A stretch of 64,000 nt of DNA from Veillonellaceae bacterium SB90 (GTDB taxonomy: Bacteria; Bacillota; Negativicutes; Selenomonadales; Selenomonadaceae). The position numbers were made by a program, and so were the translations under genes. The stretch covers positions 71,714 to 135,713 of the forward strand of contig CABJCJ010000002.1 of assembly GCA_902364065.1 (NCBI GenBank), in the 5' to 3' direction. This document shows, piece after piece, positions 1 to 8,958 of the stretch (position 1 is its first letter; the number at the start of each line of letters is the position of its first letter). Under the pieces are notes generated by a model. That model ran no database searches. It saw only the letters and a list, made by a program, of their open reading frames with translations, and was not told the origin of the DNA.

Positions 1-599
1 AGCGCCATATCGTAGGCCGTCGTGTAATGGTCGTCGCGCGGCAGACCGTTGGCATTGGCGAAGTTCGTGTTGACCGCGCCGATCTCGTGCGCCTTCTTCG
101 TCATCATCGCCGCGAACTTGTCGACGGAACCGGCAATGTGTTCGGCGACGGCCACCGTCGCATCGTTGCCCGAATGCATCATCATGCCGTAGAGCAGATC
201 GCCCATGCGGATCTTCTCACCGGCCTCGAGCCAGATGGTCGACCCTTCCGTGCCGGCCGCGTTGCTGCTGACCGTGACCACATCGTCGAGATTCGAGTTC
301 TCGAGAGCCAGGATCAGCGTCATGATCTTTGTCGTGCTGGCCGGGAAACGCCGCGCATCCATGTCGCGCGCGTAGATGACCTGCCCCGTCGCGGCATCCA
401 TGACGACGGCCGAGCGGGCCGTCAGGTTCTGCAGGGGGTCATCGGGACGGACGACGAGCCCCGGCACATCGGGACGCGGCATCTCCTTGATATCGTATAC
501 GGCTTCCGCCCAGGCATGCTGCTGGCTGAGCGGGCTGATGAGGCAGGAAACGGCCATGCTTCCCGCCAGCAGCAGCCGGCCGGCTGTTCTCTTTTTCAA
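1..599 (-). CDS. D-alanyl-D-alanine carboxypeptidase (peptidase S11), C-terminus cut by window edge
   Basis: Penicillin-binding-protein-type serine carboxypeptidase that trims the terminal D-Ala from peptidoglycan stem peptides outside the membrane. About 199 residues are visible. I start it at the TTG at 599, ten bases after an AAGGAG site; this gives a KKRT start and a hydrophobic leader ending AWAEA, a plausible signal peptide. The active-site SxxK motif appears as STTK within FPASTTKIM, and SGN appears as MMMHSGND. The KTG motif and the C-terminal anchor lie beyond position 1. The longer reading frame that begins at 648 on this strand is in another frame and is a shadow. Family assignment is firm; the paralogue (DacA, DacF etc.) cannot be told from the fragment. 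Confidence 0.9.
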   Translation of the reverse strand, partial: MKKRTAGRLLLAGSMAVSCLISPLSQQHAWAEAVYDIKEMPRPDVPGLVVRPDDPLQNLTARSAVVMDAATGQVIYARDMDARRFPASTTKIMTLILALENSNLDDVVTVSSNAAGTEGSTIWLEAGEKIRMGDLLYGMMMHSGNDATVAVAEHIAGSVDKFAAMMTKKAHEIGAVNTNFANANGLPRDDHYTTAYDMA

Positions 600-695
600 A
601 ATCCAAAACGCTCCTTATTTTCCCCTCTTGCGGGGAATTGATATGCATCTGTTTATTTTATCATTCTGTCCCGCCAATCGCAACACATTCCGGCA

Positions 696-3600
696 TCACC
701 GCTTCTTGATGGCGTTCTCGCCGAGCAGCGCGGCGAGTGCCGCGTCCGCCTCGGGGCTGCCGTCGAGCCAGAACGCGCCTGAGGCCTTCTGCCAGTGGCC
801 CTGGCTGTGGAAATACGTGACGTGATTGCCGCGGTGCCCGGCAAAGATCTCATGCATCGCCGCTTTCTGCTGCTCGTCAAGGCCCGCGGGCGGCAGGGTG
901 ATGTAGTATTCCGTGAGATAGAGGTCGAGCGGCCAGATTGTGTCGGCGATGAGCTTGACCTCACCGTCCGTCGTGATATCGGCCTTGCCCTGCACGACAA
1001 TCGGCGAATCGGGCACGAGCATGTTGACATGCTGGTAGAAGATGCGCGGGAACACCGTGACCTCGAGCGAATCAGTGAAATCCTCGAGCGTCACGAAGCA
1101 CATCGTGTCACCCTTCTTCGTCGTGATGCGCTTGGCCTCCGTAATCATGCCGCCGAGCCGCAGCACCTGATGGTTCCGGATGCCGTTCTCCTGCAGCGAG
1201 CCGATGCGCGGCAGATTTGCGAGCTTGTCGGCAAACTGGTCCAGGGGATGCCCCGTGATGTAGAAGCCCGTCGTCTCCTTCTCCCAGTTCAGCATCTCCT
1301 GCTTCGAGACTTCGGGGATGTCGGGCAGCTTGATGGCACCGGCCTCGCCCATCGTCTCCTCCGTGAAGAGGCCGAGCTGACCGCTCTGGCGGTCGCGCTG
1401 CTTCTGATACGCCTCAGTGACGGCCTGCGGCAGGATGGCGAGCAGCTGGCTGCGCTTCGCGCCCGTGCTGTCGAACGCACCGCATTTGATGAGGCTTTCC
1501 ATCACGCGCCGGTTGACGATGCGCATATCGACGCGCGCGCAGAAATCCTGCAGCGAAGCAAACGGCCCGTCCTGCGCACGGATCTTCTCGACGCTCTCGA
1601 TGGCGCTCTCGCCGACGTTCTTGACGGCCGCAAGACCGAAACGGATGGCATCGCCGTCGACGCTGAAATACGAGGAGCTCGCATTGATGTCGGGCGGCAG
1701 GATGCGGATGCCCATGCGGCGGCTGAGCTCGATATACGTCGATACCTTCGGCGTGTCCATGATGCTCGTGAGCATCGCGGCCATGAACTCCGCCGGATAG
1801 TGTGCCTTGAGGTACGCCGTCTGCCAGGCCACGAGCGCATACGCCGCACTGTGCGACTTGTTGAAGCCGTAATCGGCGAAATGCGTCAGGAGGTCGAAGA
1901 TCGTGTTGGCAAGCCCCGGCTCGATGTGATTCTTCGCGCAGCCCTGCAGGAAATTCTCCTTCTGGGCCATCAGGATTTCGTGCTTCTTCTTACCCATGGC
2001 GCGGCGCAGGAGGTCGGCCTGGCCGAGCGTGAAGCCCGCGAGCACCTGCACGATCTGCATGACCTGCTCCTGGTAGAGCACGACGCCGAACGTTTCCTTG
2101 AGGATGGGCTCGAGCAGCGGATGCATGTAGGTGACTTCCTTCTCGCCGTGGCGCCCAGCGATGAAGTCCTCAACCATGCCGCTGCCGAGCGGTCCCGGCC
2201 GGTAGAGCGCGACGAGCGGGATAAGGTCAGAGAAGCCCTCGGGCGCGAGGTCGCGCACGAGCTGCGTCATGCCGGACGACTCCATCTGGAACACGGCTCC
2301 CGTGCGCCCCTCGCAGAGCATCTTCGACGTCGCCTCATCCTCGAGCGGAATCTTGTCGATGTCGATTTTCTCATGGCGGCTCTTCTCGATGTTCGCGAGC
2401 GTGTCGCTGATGACCGTCAGCGTGCGCAGGCCCAGGAAGTCCATCTTGAGGAGGCCGAGCTCCTCGACGTGGTCCTTGTCGTACTCAGTGACGAGCGTGC
2501 CCTCTGAGATCGAGACGGGCACGTAATCCGTCAGCGGGTTGCGCGCGATCACGACGCCGGCCGCATGTGTCGAAGAGTGGCGCGGCAGACCCTCGAGCTT
2601 GCGCGCAAGGTCGATGAGGCGCTTGACCTCGGGACGCTCCTCATAAGCCCGTCGGAAATCGGCCGACTCCTTCATGGCCTTGTCGAGCGTGATCTTGAGC
2701 TCGTTGGGCACGAGCCCCGCGATCTCCGCCACCTCGGCATACGGCATGTTGAGCACGCGGCCGACATCGCGGATGGCGCCCTTGGCCGCCATCGTGCCGA
2801 ACGTCACGATCTGCGCGACATGGTCGTAGCCGTAGCGTTCCTTGACGTAATCGATGACCCTGCCACGCTGGATGTAATCAAAGTCCACATCGATATCCGG
2901 CATCGTCACGCGCTCCGGGTTCAGGAAGCGCTCAAAGAGCAGATCGTACTTCAGAGGATCAAGATTCGTGATTCCGAGCAGGTACGCGACGATGCTGCCG
3001 GCCGCCGAGCCGCGGCCCGGGCCCACGCCGATGCCGTGCTCGCGCGAATAATTGATGAAATCCCAGACGATGAGGAAGTAGCTGTCGTAGCCCATGCGGT
3101 GGATGATGCCGAGCTCGTATTCGAGGCGCTCCCGGACCTTTTCCGTAATCTCGGAGTAGCGGCGCGGCAGATTCTCCTCGCAGAGATGGCGCAGATACGC
3201 TTCGTCGTCGGCATACGGCGAAGGGATTGGATAATACGGCAGCTGCAGATGGCCAAACTCAAAATCCACCTGGCACCTTGCCGCAATCTTTTCCGTATTG
3301 GTGATGGCCTCGGGATACTTGGAAAAGAGCGCCGCCATCTCCTCGGGTGACTTGAGATAATAATCATCGCTCGCAAAGCGCATGCGCGAAGGGTCGTCAA
3401 TCGTCTTGCTCATCTGGATGCAGAGCAGGATGTCGTGAAACTCACTGTCCTCGCGGTGCACGTAATGCAGGTCGTTCGTCGCAACGAGCCCGACATCGTA
3501 TTTCTTCGCGAGCTCCACGAGCCCGGCATTGGCCTTGCGTTCCTCGGGCAGCCCGTGGTTCTGGATTTCGAGGAAGAAATTGTCGCGGCCGAAAATCCCG

Positions 3601-4085
3601 AGGTATTCCTGTACGAGCGCCTCGGCATGCTCCCTGTTATCCTGCAGGATGGCGCGCGGGATCTCGCCGGCAATGCAGGCCGACAGGCAGATAATGCCCT
3701 CGTGGTACTTTTGCAGGAGCTCCTTGTCGACGCGCGGCTTGTAGTACATGCCCTCGATGTTCGCGAGCGAGACGAGCTGCACGAGGTTGCGGTAGCCCGT
3801 CTGATTCTCGGCGAGCAGGATCAGGTGATAGTAGCGCACGCCGCCTGTCTCCTGGCGGTCTCTGCGGTCGCCGGGCGCCACGTAGACCTCGCAGCCGATG
3901 ATGGGCTTCACGCCCTGCTTCTTCGCTTCCTTATAAAAATCGATGACCCCGTACATCGCGCCGTGGTCGGTGATGGCAATGCTGTCCATGCCGAGCTCTT
4001 TCGTCGCCGCGATGAGATCCTTGATGCGGCTCGCGCCGTCGAGCAGGCTGAATTCCGTATGGACATGAAGATGGGTAAACGGCAT
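696..4085 (-). CDS. dnaE: DNA polymerase III subunit alpha (DnaE)
   Basis: Replicative C-family DNA polymerase of 1129 residues. An N-terminal PHP domain opens with FTHLHVHTEFSLLDGASR and carries ITDHGAMYG. The polymerase core contains GPGRGSAAGS and the catalytic aspartate motif PDIDVDF. An HhH region and a C-terminal OB-fold (LGGMITEAKRITTKKGD) follow. It is the DnaE1 type, lacking the exonuclease insertion of PolC. The open frame runs 70 codons further upstream, but the ATG at 4085 has an AAGGAG site seven to eight bases before it and matches the family start, so I use it. It follows the RNase J gene on the same strand, after a terminator hairpin. Confidence 0.96.
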   Translation of the reverse strand: MPFTHLHVHTEFSLLDGASRIKDLIAATKELGMDSIAITDHGAMYGVIDFYKEAKKQGVKPIIGCEVYVAPGDRRDRQETGGVRYYHLILLAENQTGYRNLVQLVSLANIEGMYYKPRVDKELLQKYHEGIICLSACIAGEIPRAILQDNREHAEALVQEYLGIFGRDNFFLEIQNHGLPEERKANAGLVELAKKYDVGLVATNDLHYVHREDSEFHDILLCIQMSKTIDDPSRMRFASDDYYLKSPEEMAALFSKYPEAITNTEKIAARCQVDFEFGHLQLPYYPIPSPYADDEAYLRHLCEENLPRRYSEITEKVRERLEYELGIIHRMGYDSYFLIVWDFINYSREHGIGVGPGRGSAAGSIVAYLLGITNLDPLKYDLLFERFLNPERVTMPDIDVDFDYIQRGRVIDYVKERYGYDHVAQIVTFGTMAAKGAIRDVGRVLNMPYAEVAEIAGLVPNELKITLDKAMKESADFRRAYEERPEVKRLIDLARKLEGLPRHSSTHAAGVVIARNPLTDYVPVSISEGTLVTEYDKDHVEELGLLKMDFLGLRTLTVISDTLANIEKSRHEKIDIDKIPLEDEATSKMLCEGRTGAVFQMESSGMTQLVRDLAPEGFSDLIPLVALYRPGPLGSGMVEDFIAGRHGEKEVTYMHPLLEPILKETFGVVLYQEQVMQIVQVLAGFTLGQADLLRRAMGKKKHEILMAQKENFLQGCAKNHIEPGLANTIFDLLTHFADYGFNKSHSAAYALVAWQTAYLKAHYPAEFMAAMLTSIMDTPKVSTYIELSRRMGIRILPPDINASSSYFSVDGDAIRFGLAAVKNVGESAIESVEKIRAQDGPFASLQDFCARVDMRIVNRRVMESLIKCGAFDSTGAKRSQLLAILPQAVTEAYQKQRDRQSGQLGLFTEETMGEAGAIKLPDIPEVSKQEMLNWEKETTGFYITGHPLDQFADKLANLPRIGSLQENGIRNHQVLRLGGMITEAKRITTKKGDTMCFVTLEDFTDSLEVTVFPRIFYQHVNMLVPDSPIVVQGKADITTDGEVKLIADTIWPLDLYLTEYYITLPPAGLDEQQKAAMHEIFAGHRGNHVTYFHSQGHWQKASGAFWLDGSPEADAALAALLGENAIKKR

Positions 4086-4141
4086 TCTCGCACTCCTTCC
4101 CCCATGAAATCGGACAGATCTTCTCTGTCCGCAGTCAGCAG

Positions 4142-4166
4142 AAAAGCCGGAGACGCAGCTCCGGCT
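4142..4166 (-). terminator. Rho-independent terminator after RNase J gene
   Basis: An eight-base-pair stem (AGCCGGAG / CTCCGGCT) with a six-base loop is followed on the minus strand by TTTTC. It lies just past the RNase J stop codon. Confidence 0.7.
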
Positions 4167-4192
4167 CAAATTCCTTATGATGGTGCTAAGAC

Positions 4193-5857
4193 TCAGACCT
4201 CCATGATGATCGGCAGGATCATCGGGCGGCGGCGGGTCTTCTCGAAGAGATAGCGGCCGAGCGCATCGCGCACGTTCGCCTTGATGGCAGCCCATTCCTT
4301 GACCTTTTCATCCTCGCAGCGGTCGAGTGCCTGCTGGACGCGGGCCTTCGCCTCGTCCATGAGGGCCTCCGACTCGCGCACGTAAACAAAGCCGCGCGAG
4401 ACGATGTCCGGGCCGGCGACGACGCGGTTCGTCTGCTTGTTCATCGTCACGACGACGATGAGAATACCGTCCTGCGAGAGCTGACGGCGGTCGCGCAGCA
4501 CGATGTTGCCGACATCGCCGACGCCGAGGCCGTCGACCATGACCATGCCGGCCGTGACCTTGCCGGCCACCTGGCCCTTCTCGCGCGTGAACTCGAGGAT
4601 CTGGCCGTTCTCGCTGATGAAGATGTTCTCCTTCGGCATGCCGAGCTCACGGGCAAGGCGTGCATGCTGCACGAGATGGTGGTACTCGCCGTGGACCGGG
4701 ATGAAGAATTTCGGGCGCACGAGATTGTGCATGAGCTTGAGCTCTTCGCGGCTCGCATGGCCCGAGACATGGATGCCCTGGTTGCGGCCGTAGATGACGT
4801 TGGCACCGAGCTTCATGAGGTTGTCGATGGTCTTCGAGACAAGCTTCTCATTGCCCGGGATTGGCGTGGCCGAGATGATGACCGTATCGCCCGGCACAAT
4901 GCCAACCTTGCGGTGATCCGACATCGACATGCGCGTCAGAGCCGACATCGGCTCGCCCTGGCTGCCCGTCGTGATGATGACCACCTGCTCCATGCGGTAG
5001 TTGTGGATCTCATCGATGTCGATGAGCGTGCCCTCAGGCGCCGTGATGTAGCCGAGCTCGAGCGAGATGTTGACGACGTTGACCATGCTGCGGCCAAGTA
5101 CGGCAACATGGCGCTTGTAGCGCACCGCCGTGTCAATGACCTGCTGGATGCGGTGGACGTTCGACGAGAACGTCGCGACGATGATGCGGCCGCGTGCGTT
5201 GTGGAACGCCTTGTCAAAGGCCGCACCGACCGTGCGCTCCGACGGCGTATGGCCTTCGCGCTCCGAATTCGTCGAATCGGCCATGAGGACGAGCACGCCG
5301 CGGTTGCCGAGATCCGAGAACCGGCGGAAATCCGTCATCTTGCCATCGATTGGCGTGTAGTCGAGCTTGAAGTCGCCCGTATGCACGATCATGCCGACCG
5401 GCGTCTTGATGGAAAGGCCGACGGCGTCAGGAATCGAGTGGTTGACGCGGATGAAGCCGACGGAGAAGCAGCCGACATTGATGATGTCGCCCTGCATGAC
5501 CGAATGCAGATTGCTCGAGTCAACGCCGTTCTCCTTGAGACGTCCCTCGAGGATGCCGAGCGTCAGCCGCGTGCCGTAGACCGGCACATTGATTTTCTTG
5601 AGGACGTACGGCAGTGCGCCGATGTGATCCTCGTGGCCGTGCGTCAGCACGATGGCCTTGATCTTGTCCTTGTTCTCAACGAGATAGCTGATATCCGGGA
5701 TGACGAGATCGATGCCGAGCATGTCCTCTTCCGGGAACATAAGGCCTGAATCGATGACGAGGATCTCATCGTCCACACGGATGACCGTCATATTCTTGCC
5801 GATTTCCCCCAGGCCTCCGAGAGGGATAATCTGTAATTTTTGTGCTCCTTTAGACAA
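4193..5857 (-). CDS. rnj: Ribonuclease J
   Basis: Metallo-beta-lactamase/beta-CASP ribonuclease with 5'-3' exonuclease and endonuclease activity in mRNA turnover and rRNA processing; 554 residues, the normal length. The zinc-binding motif is LTHGHEDHIGALPY, with further ligands in HTGDF and the beta-CASP HVSGHAS stretch. The C-terminal domain ends RRRPMILPIIMEV. The start is a TTG at 5857, preceded by GGAGGTG; no ATG is in a comparable position. The upstream intergenic stretch carries a plausible promoter at 6009-6037. Confidence 0.95.
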   Translation of the reverse strand: MSKGAQKLQIIPLGGLGEIGKNMTVIRVDDEILVIDSGLMFPEEDMLGIDLVIPDISYLVENKDKIKAIVLTHGHEDHIGALPYVLKKINVPVYGTRLTLGILEGRLKENGVDSSNLHSVMQGDIINVGCFSVGFIRVNHSIPDAVGLSIKTPVGMIVHTGDFKLDYTPIDGKMTDFRRFSDLGNRGVLVLMADSTNSEREGHTPSERTVGAAFDKAFHNARGRIIVATFSSNVHRIQQVIDTAVRYKRHVAVLGRSMVNVVNISLELGYITAPEGTLIDIDEIHNYRMEQVVIITTGSQGEPMSALTRMSMSDHRKVGIVPGDTVIISATPIPGNEKLVSKTIDNLMKLGANVIYGRNQGIHVSGHASREELKLMHNLVRPKFFIPVHGEYHHLVQHARLARELGMPKENIFISENGQILEFTREKGQVAGKVTAGMVMVDGLGVGDVGNIVLRDRRQLSQDGILIVVVTMNKQTNRVVAGPDIVSRGFVYVRESEALMDEAKARVQQALDRCEDEKVKEWAAIKANVRDALGRYLFEKTRRRPMILPIIMEV

Positions 5858-6008
5858 AAAAGTACACCTCCACTGATAATGCTGATTGAGTTCTTTCTTT
5901 ATAGTGAATTTTATTGCGTTCGTAATTCGTAATACGACAAGCAGACCTGAAGCGTCGCGCGTTCAGGAATCGCTTATGAAATTGTAGCCGCTCAAATCAT
6001 TCTTTTTT

Positions 6009-6037
6009 ATTTTATCATCATGTAATCCATAAATCAA
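6009..6037 (-). promoter_or_regulatory. Sigma-70-type promoter for RNase J
   Basis: On the minus strand, -35 TTGATT (6032-6037), a 17-base spacer and -10 TAAAAT (6009-6014), about 150 bases before the TTG start. The remainder of 5858-6127 holds only the terminator of the next gene upstream and no recognisable gene. Confidence 0.5.
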
Positions 6038-6049
6038 CGAAATTCCGTG

Positions 6050-6090
6050 GAAAAAGGCCACTTCCTGCCAATGAGGAAGCGGCCTTTCGC
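6050..6090 (-). terminator. Terminator after RsmJ-like methyltransferase
   Basis: A long hairpin with outer arms AAAGGCC / GGCCTTT and inner arms CTTCCT / AGGAAG is followed on the minus strand by a T run. Confidence 0.75.
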
Positions 6091-6127
6091 AAAACGGACA
6101 GAAATCTGCACACGATTTCGTATTGAT

Positions 6128-6988
6128 TCAGTTAGTTTCATCGAGAATGCGCACGCCGTAATGCACCTTGCTGTACCTGCCGCCCATGATGTGCGAAAAG
6201 CCCAGGCGCGCGAACTCATGGCTGCGGGCATTCTCCTTGAAGACGACGCGGTGGCGGGCGACGCGGCAGGCATCCTCGATCATCGCGGGCGTGATGGCCG
6301 CGTAGTTGGCGACGGTCCGCAGCGGCGTGAGGCTGCGGCTCTCCATCAGTGGATGGCGGAACATCGGATCGAAGTAGACGACGTCGAACGATTTTTCAGG
6401 CAGCGTCTTCAGATAGTGTGCCGCCTCATCGCAGACGGTATGGACGCCGCGCATGGCTTCCTGCATTGGCCAGTTCTCCGCCTTGAAATGCTGCAGGCCG
6501 TAGCCGACGACCGTCTCGATGAGGGGCTCGGACTCCACGCCCGTCACGGAGCCTTCGGGCCCCACCGCAAAGCTCGCGACGATGGCGTCGGCGCCGAAGC
6601 CCAGCGTGCAGTCGAGCACGTGCATGCCGCGCACAAGCCCCATAGCCTCGACCATACGGTCGCCCTCGCCGCCGCTGCCGAAGCGCAGGTTCTTGAGGCG
6701 AAGATGCGCCATGTTCGGGTGGAAGAAGAGGTCGCCGTGCGGCGTCTCAAGCGTCAGGAGACCGTGCTTGGCCACGAGCAGGAACTCGGCGCCATAGTGC
6801 TCGCGCAGGGCTGCCGATGACCGGTTTCGACGCTCGATGTAAGGGATGCCGGCGTGCGCGGCCGCCCATCTCGCAAGCGTCACAGCGTCTTCCGTCTGCT
6901 TGCGCCCCGTTGTCGCGACGGCTCTTATCCTTGATGCCTTTGGTGTCACCAGGTCCAACGCTTCCCGTATGTCATTTGTCTCGTGCAA
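6128..6988 (-). CDS. Class I SAM-dependent methyltransferase, RsmJ-like (DUF548)
   Basis: About 286 residues. The SAM-binding motif I is VLDCTLGFGADA, and YFDPMFRHP is the DPMF signature of the RsmJ/YhiQ family, which makes m2G in the 3' region of 16S rRNA. The N-terminal third (RAVATTGRKQTEDAVTLARW) resembles the accessory domain of that family. I start it at the TTG at 6988, placed six bases after GAGGAGG; the open frame upstream lies inside mutL and is not used. It lies 23 bases after mutL, so it is probably the last gene of the miaB-mutS-mutL unit. The rRNA target is inferred from family only. Confidence 0.75.
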   Translation of the reverse strand: MHETNDIREALDLVTPKASRIRAVATTGRKQTEDAVTLARWAAAHAGIPYIERRNRSSAALREHYGAEFLLVAKHGLLTLETPHGDLFFHPNMAHLRLKNLRFGSGGEGDRMVEAMGLVRGMHVLDCTLGFGADAIVASFAVGPEGSVTGVESEPLIETVVGYGLQHFKAENWPMQEAMRGVHTVCDEAAHYLKTLPEKSFDVVYFDPMFRHPLMESRSLTPLRTVANYAAITPAMIEDACRVARHRVVFKENARSHEFARLGFSHIMGGRYSKVHYGVRILDETN

Positions 6989-7011
6989 AAGAATCCTCCT
7001 CTCAAGCCGGG

Positions 7012-8958
7012 TCAAAAGCCGAAGCCCGTGCGCTTGAACATCTTCGCGAGCTCGTCGTTGCTGAATTTCAGGATGGTCGGACGGCCGTGCGGGCAGGTGT
7101 ACGGGAACGGCGTGTGCGCGAGCTCGTCCAGGATAATCTGCATCTGGCGCAGGCTGAGCTCTTCGCCGGCCTTGATGGCCGCGCGGCAGGCCGTCGTCGC
7201 CAGGCACGCCTGACGGATTTCCTCCGCGGAAGTCTTGTGCATCTCATGCAGATTCGTCAGGATTTCCCGCACGATGTCCTCTGCCTCGCTGACAGGCACA
7301 TCAGCCGGCACCTCCACGAGGCGGAATTCGCGCTCGCCGCTCGGCTCCATGTGGAAGCCCAGTGAGACGAAGAGGTCCCGGTTCTCTTCAATGAGCGCAG
7401 CCTCGCTGTCGTCAAACGAGAGGATCTGATGCACGAGCAGCTGCTGCGACGGGATGCCTTCGGCCATGGCCGAGAACTTATCGAACAGGATGCGCTCATG
7501 CGCCGCGTGCTGGTCGATGATGTAGAGGCCCTTGGCGTCCTGCGCGATGATGTACGTGAGGTCGACCTGCCCAATGGGGATGATGTTGCCGTCATTCTCG
7601 AGCAGCACGCCATGCTCCTGGCAGGGCTCGGCGGCAGGATCTGCCTGCGGGGCAGTTTTTGCCTGCGGCTGTATGCCCGCTTCGCCCTGTACGGCGGCAG
7701 CGGCTGGCGCTGCCGCCCTTCTTTCCACTTCCTGGCGGCGCTCCTGCTGCAGGGCCGCCTGTGCCTCGTGAAATTCCATGGCAGGCCTTGCACTGCCATG
7801 CACGGCTTCGTAAATGGTCTGCGGCCTGCCAGAGGGTGCCTGCTCCCGGCGCGGCCACGAGGGCACGGGCGAGAGCGGCTCCGTCGCGGGCACGAAGCGC
7901 ATGGGCTCCATCGTATAATGGTGCTCGGGCTTTTCCACGACGGCCGCCACCTCGCCGAGCGCGCGGTCCGCCGCCGGCCGGATGGCATCGAGCACGGCCT
8001 TGTAGACCGCCTTGAAGACGCGGCTCTCATCCTCGAATTTGAGCTCGCTCTTCTGCGGATGCACGTTGACGTCAATCGTGCGCTGCGGCACCTCGATGTT
8101 GACCACGGCCAGCGGGAAGCCGCTCTTCGGGATCAGCGACTTATAGGCGTTGTCAATGGCTTTCGCGATTGCGCGGCTCTGGATGATGCGCGAATTGACG
8201 ATGTACGTCTGCCAGGCGCGGCTGCTCTTGAGCATCGACGGTTTCGTGATGTAGCCCGAGATGTGGATTTCCTCGCCGTCGAGCGACAGTGCGAGCAGGG
8301 AATCGGCCGCCTTGCCCCCGTAGATGGCGCGGATGGCGTCAAAGAGATTGCCGTTGCCCGGCGTCACGACGGATACCTTATTGTTGTTGATGAACTGGAA
8401 CGCGATATCGGGGCGCGAGAGGGCCAATTTGACGATGAAATCGTTGATCTTGCCGCCCTCCGTATGCGTCGTCTTGAGGAATTTCTTGCGTGCCGGCGTG
8501 TTGAAGAAGAGATCCTCAACCTTGATCGTCGTGCCGAGGCTGCAGCCGGCCTCGCGGATATCGGGCTCCTGCCCGCCGCAGATATCGACGCGCGTGCCGA
8601 GGTCCTCGCCTTCCTGCCGCGTCAACAGGGAAAAGCGCGAGACTGAGGCGATTGTCGGCAGGGCCTCGCCGCGGAAACCCAGCGTGCCAATCGTGTTGAG
8701 GTCGCTGACGGCCTTGATCTTGCTCGTCGCATGGCGCAGGATGGCCAGGCGTGCATCCTCCGCGCTCATGCCCCGGCCATTGTCCGTCACGCGCATGAAG
8801 CTCGTGCCGCCCGCCATAATCTCGACCTCGATGCGCGTCGCACCGGCATCCATGGCGTTCTCGACGAGCTCCTTGATGACAGACGCCGGCCGTTCGACGA
8901 CCTCGCCGGCCGCGATTTTGTTGATGGTGTTGTCATCGAGTACGTGAATCGTGCTCAT
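7012..8958 (-). CDS. mutL: DNA mismatch repair endonuclease MutL
   Basis: 648 residues. The N-terminal GHKL ATPase has the expected IAAGEVVERPASVIKELVEN, DNGRGM and GFRGEAL motifs. A Pro/Ala/Gln-rich linker occupies roughly residues 340-450. The C-terminal dimerisation/endonuclease domain contains DQHAAHERILFD, ACRAAIKAG and TCPHGRP. The metal-binding DQHA(x2)E(x4)E motif ends in Asp instead of Glu, a conservative change; the CPHGRP motif is intact, so nicking activity is still likely. The ATG overlaps the mutS stop by four bases, indicating translational coupling. Confidence 0.96.
   Translation of the reverse strand: MSTIHVLDDNTINKIAAGEVVERPASVIKELVENAMDAGATRIEVEIMAGGTSFMRVTDNGRGMSAEDARLAILRHATSKIKAVSDLNTIGTLGFRGEALPTIASVSRFSLLTRQEGEDLGTRVDICGGQEPDIREAGCSLGTTIKVEDLFFNTPARKKFLKTTHTEGGKINDFIVKLALSRPDIAFQFINNNKVSVVTPGNGNLFDAIRAIYGGKAADSLLALSLDGEEIHISGYITKPSMLKSSRAWQTYIVNSRIIQSRAIAKAIDNAYKSLIPKSGFPLAVVNIEVPQRTIDVNVHPQKSELKFEDESRVFKAVYKAVLDAIRPAADRALGEVAAVVEKPEHHYTMEPMRFVPATEPLSPVPSWPRREQAPSGRPQTIYEAVHGSARPAMEFHEAQAALQQERRQEVERRAAAPAAAAVQGEAGIQPQAKTAPQADPAAEPCQEHGVLLENDGNIIPIGQVDLTYIIAQDAKGLYIIDQHAAHERILFDKFSAMAEGIPSQQLLVHQILSFDDSEAALIEENRDLFVSLGFHMEPSGEREFRLVEVPADVPVSEAEDIVREILTNLHEMHKTSAEEIRQACLATTACRAAIKAGEELSLRQMQIILDELAHTPFPYTCPHGRPTILKFSNDELAKMFKRTGFGF

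Noticed and set aside
795..2507. 570-codon plus-strand frame opposite dnaE
   Set aside because: Same codon-bias effect; dnaE is certain.
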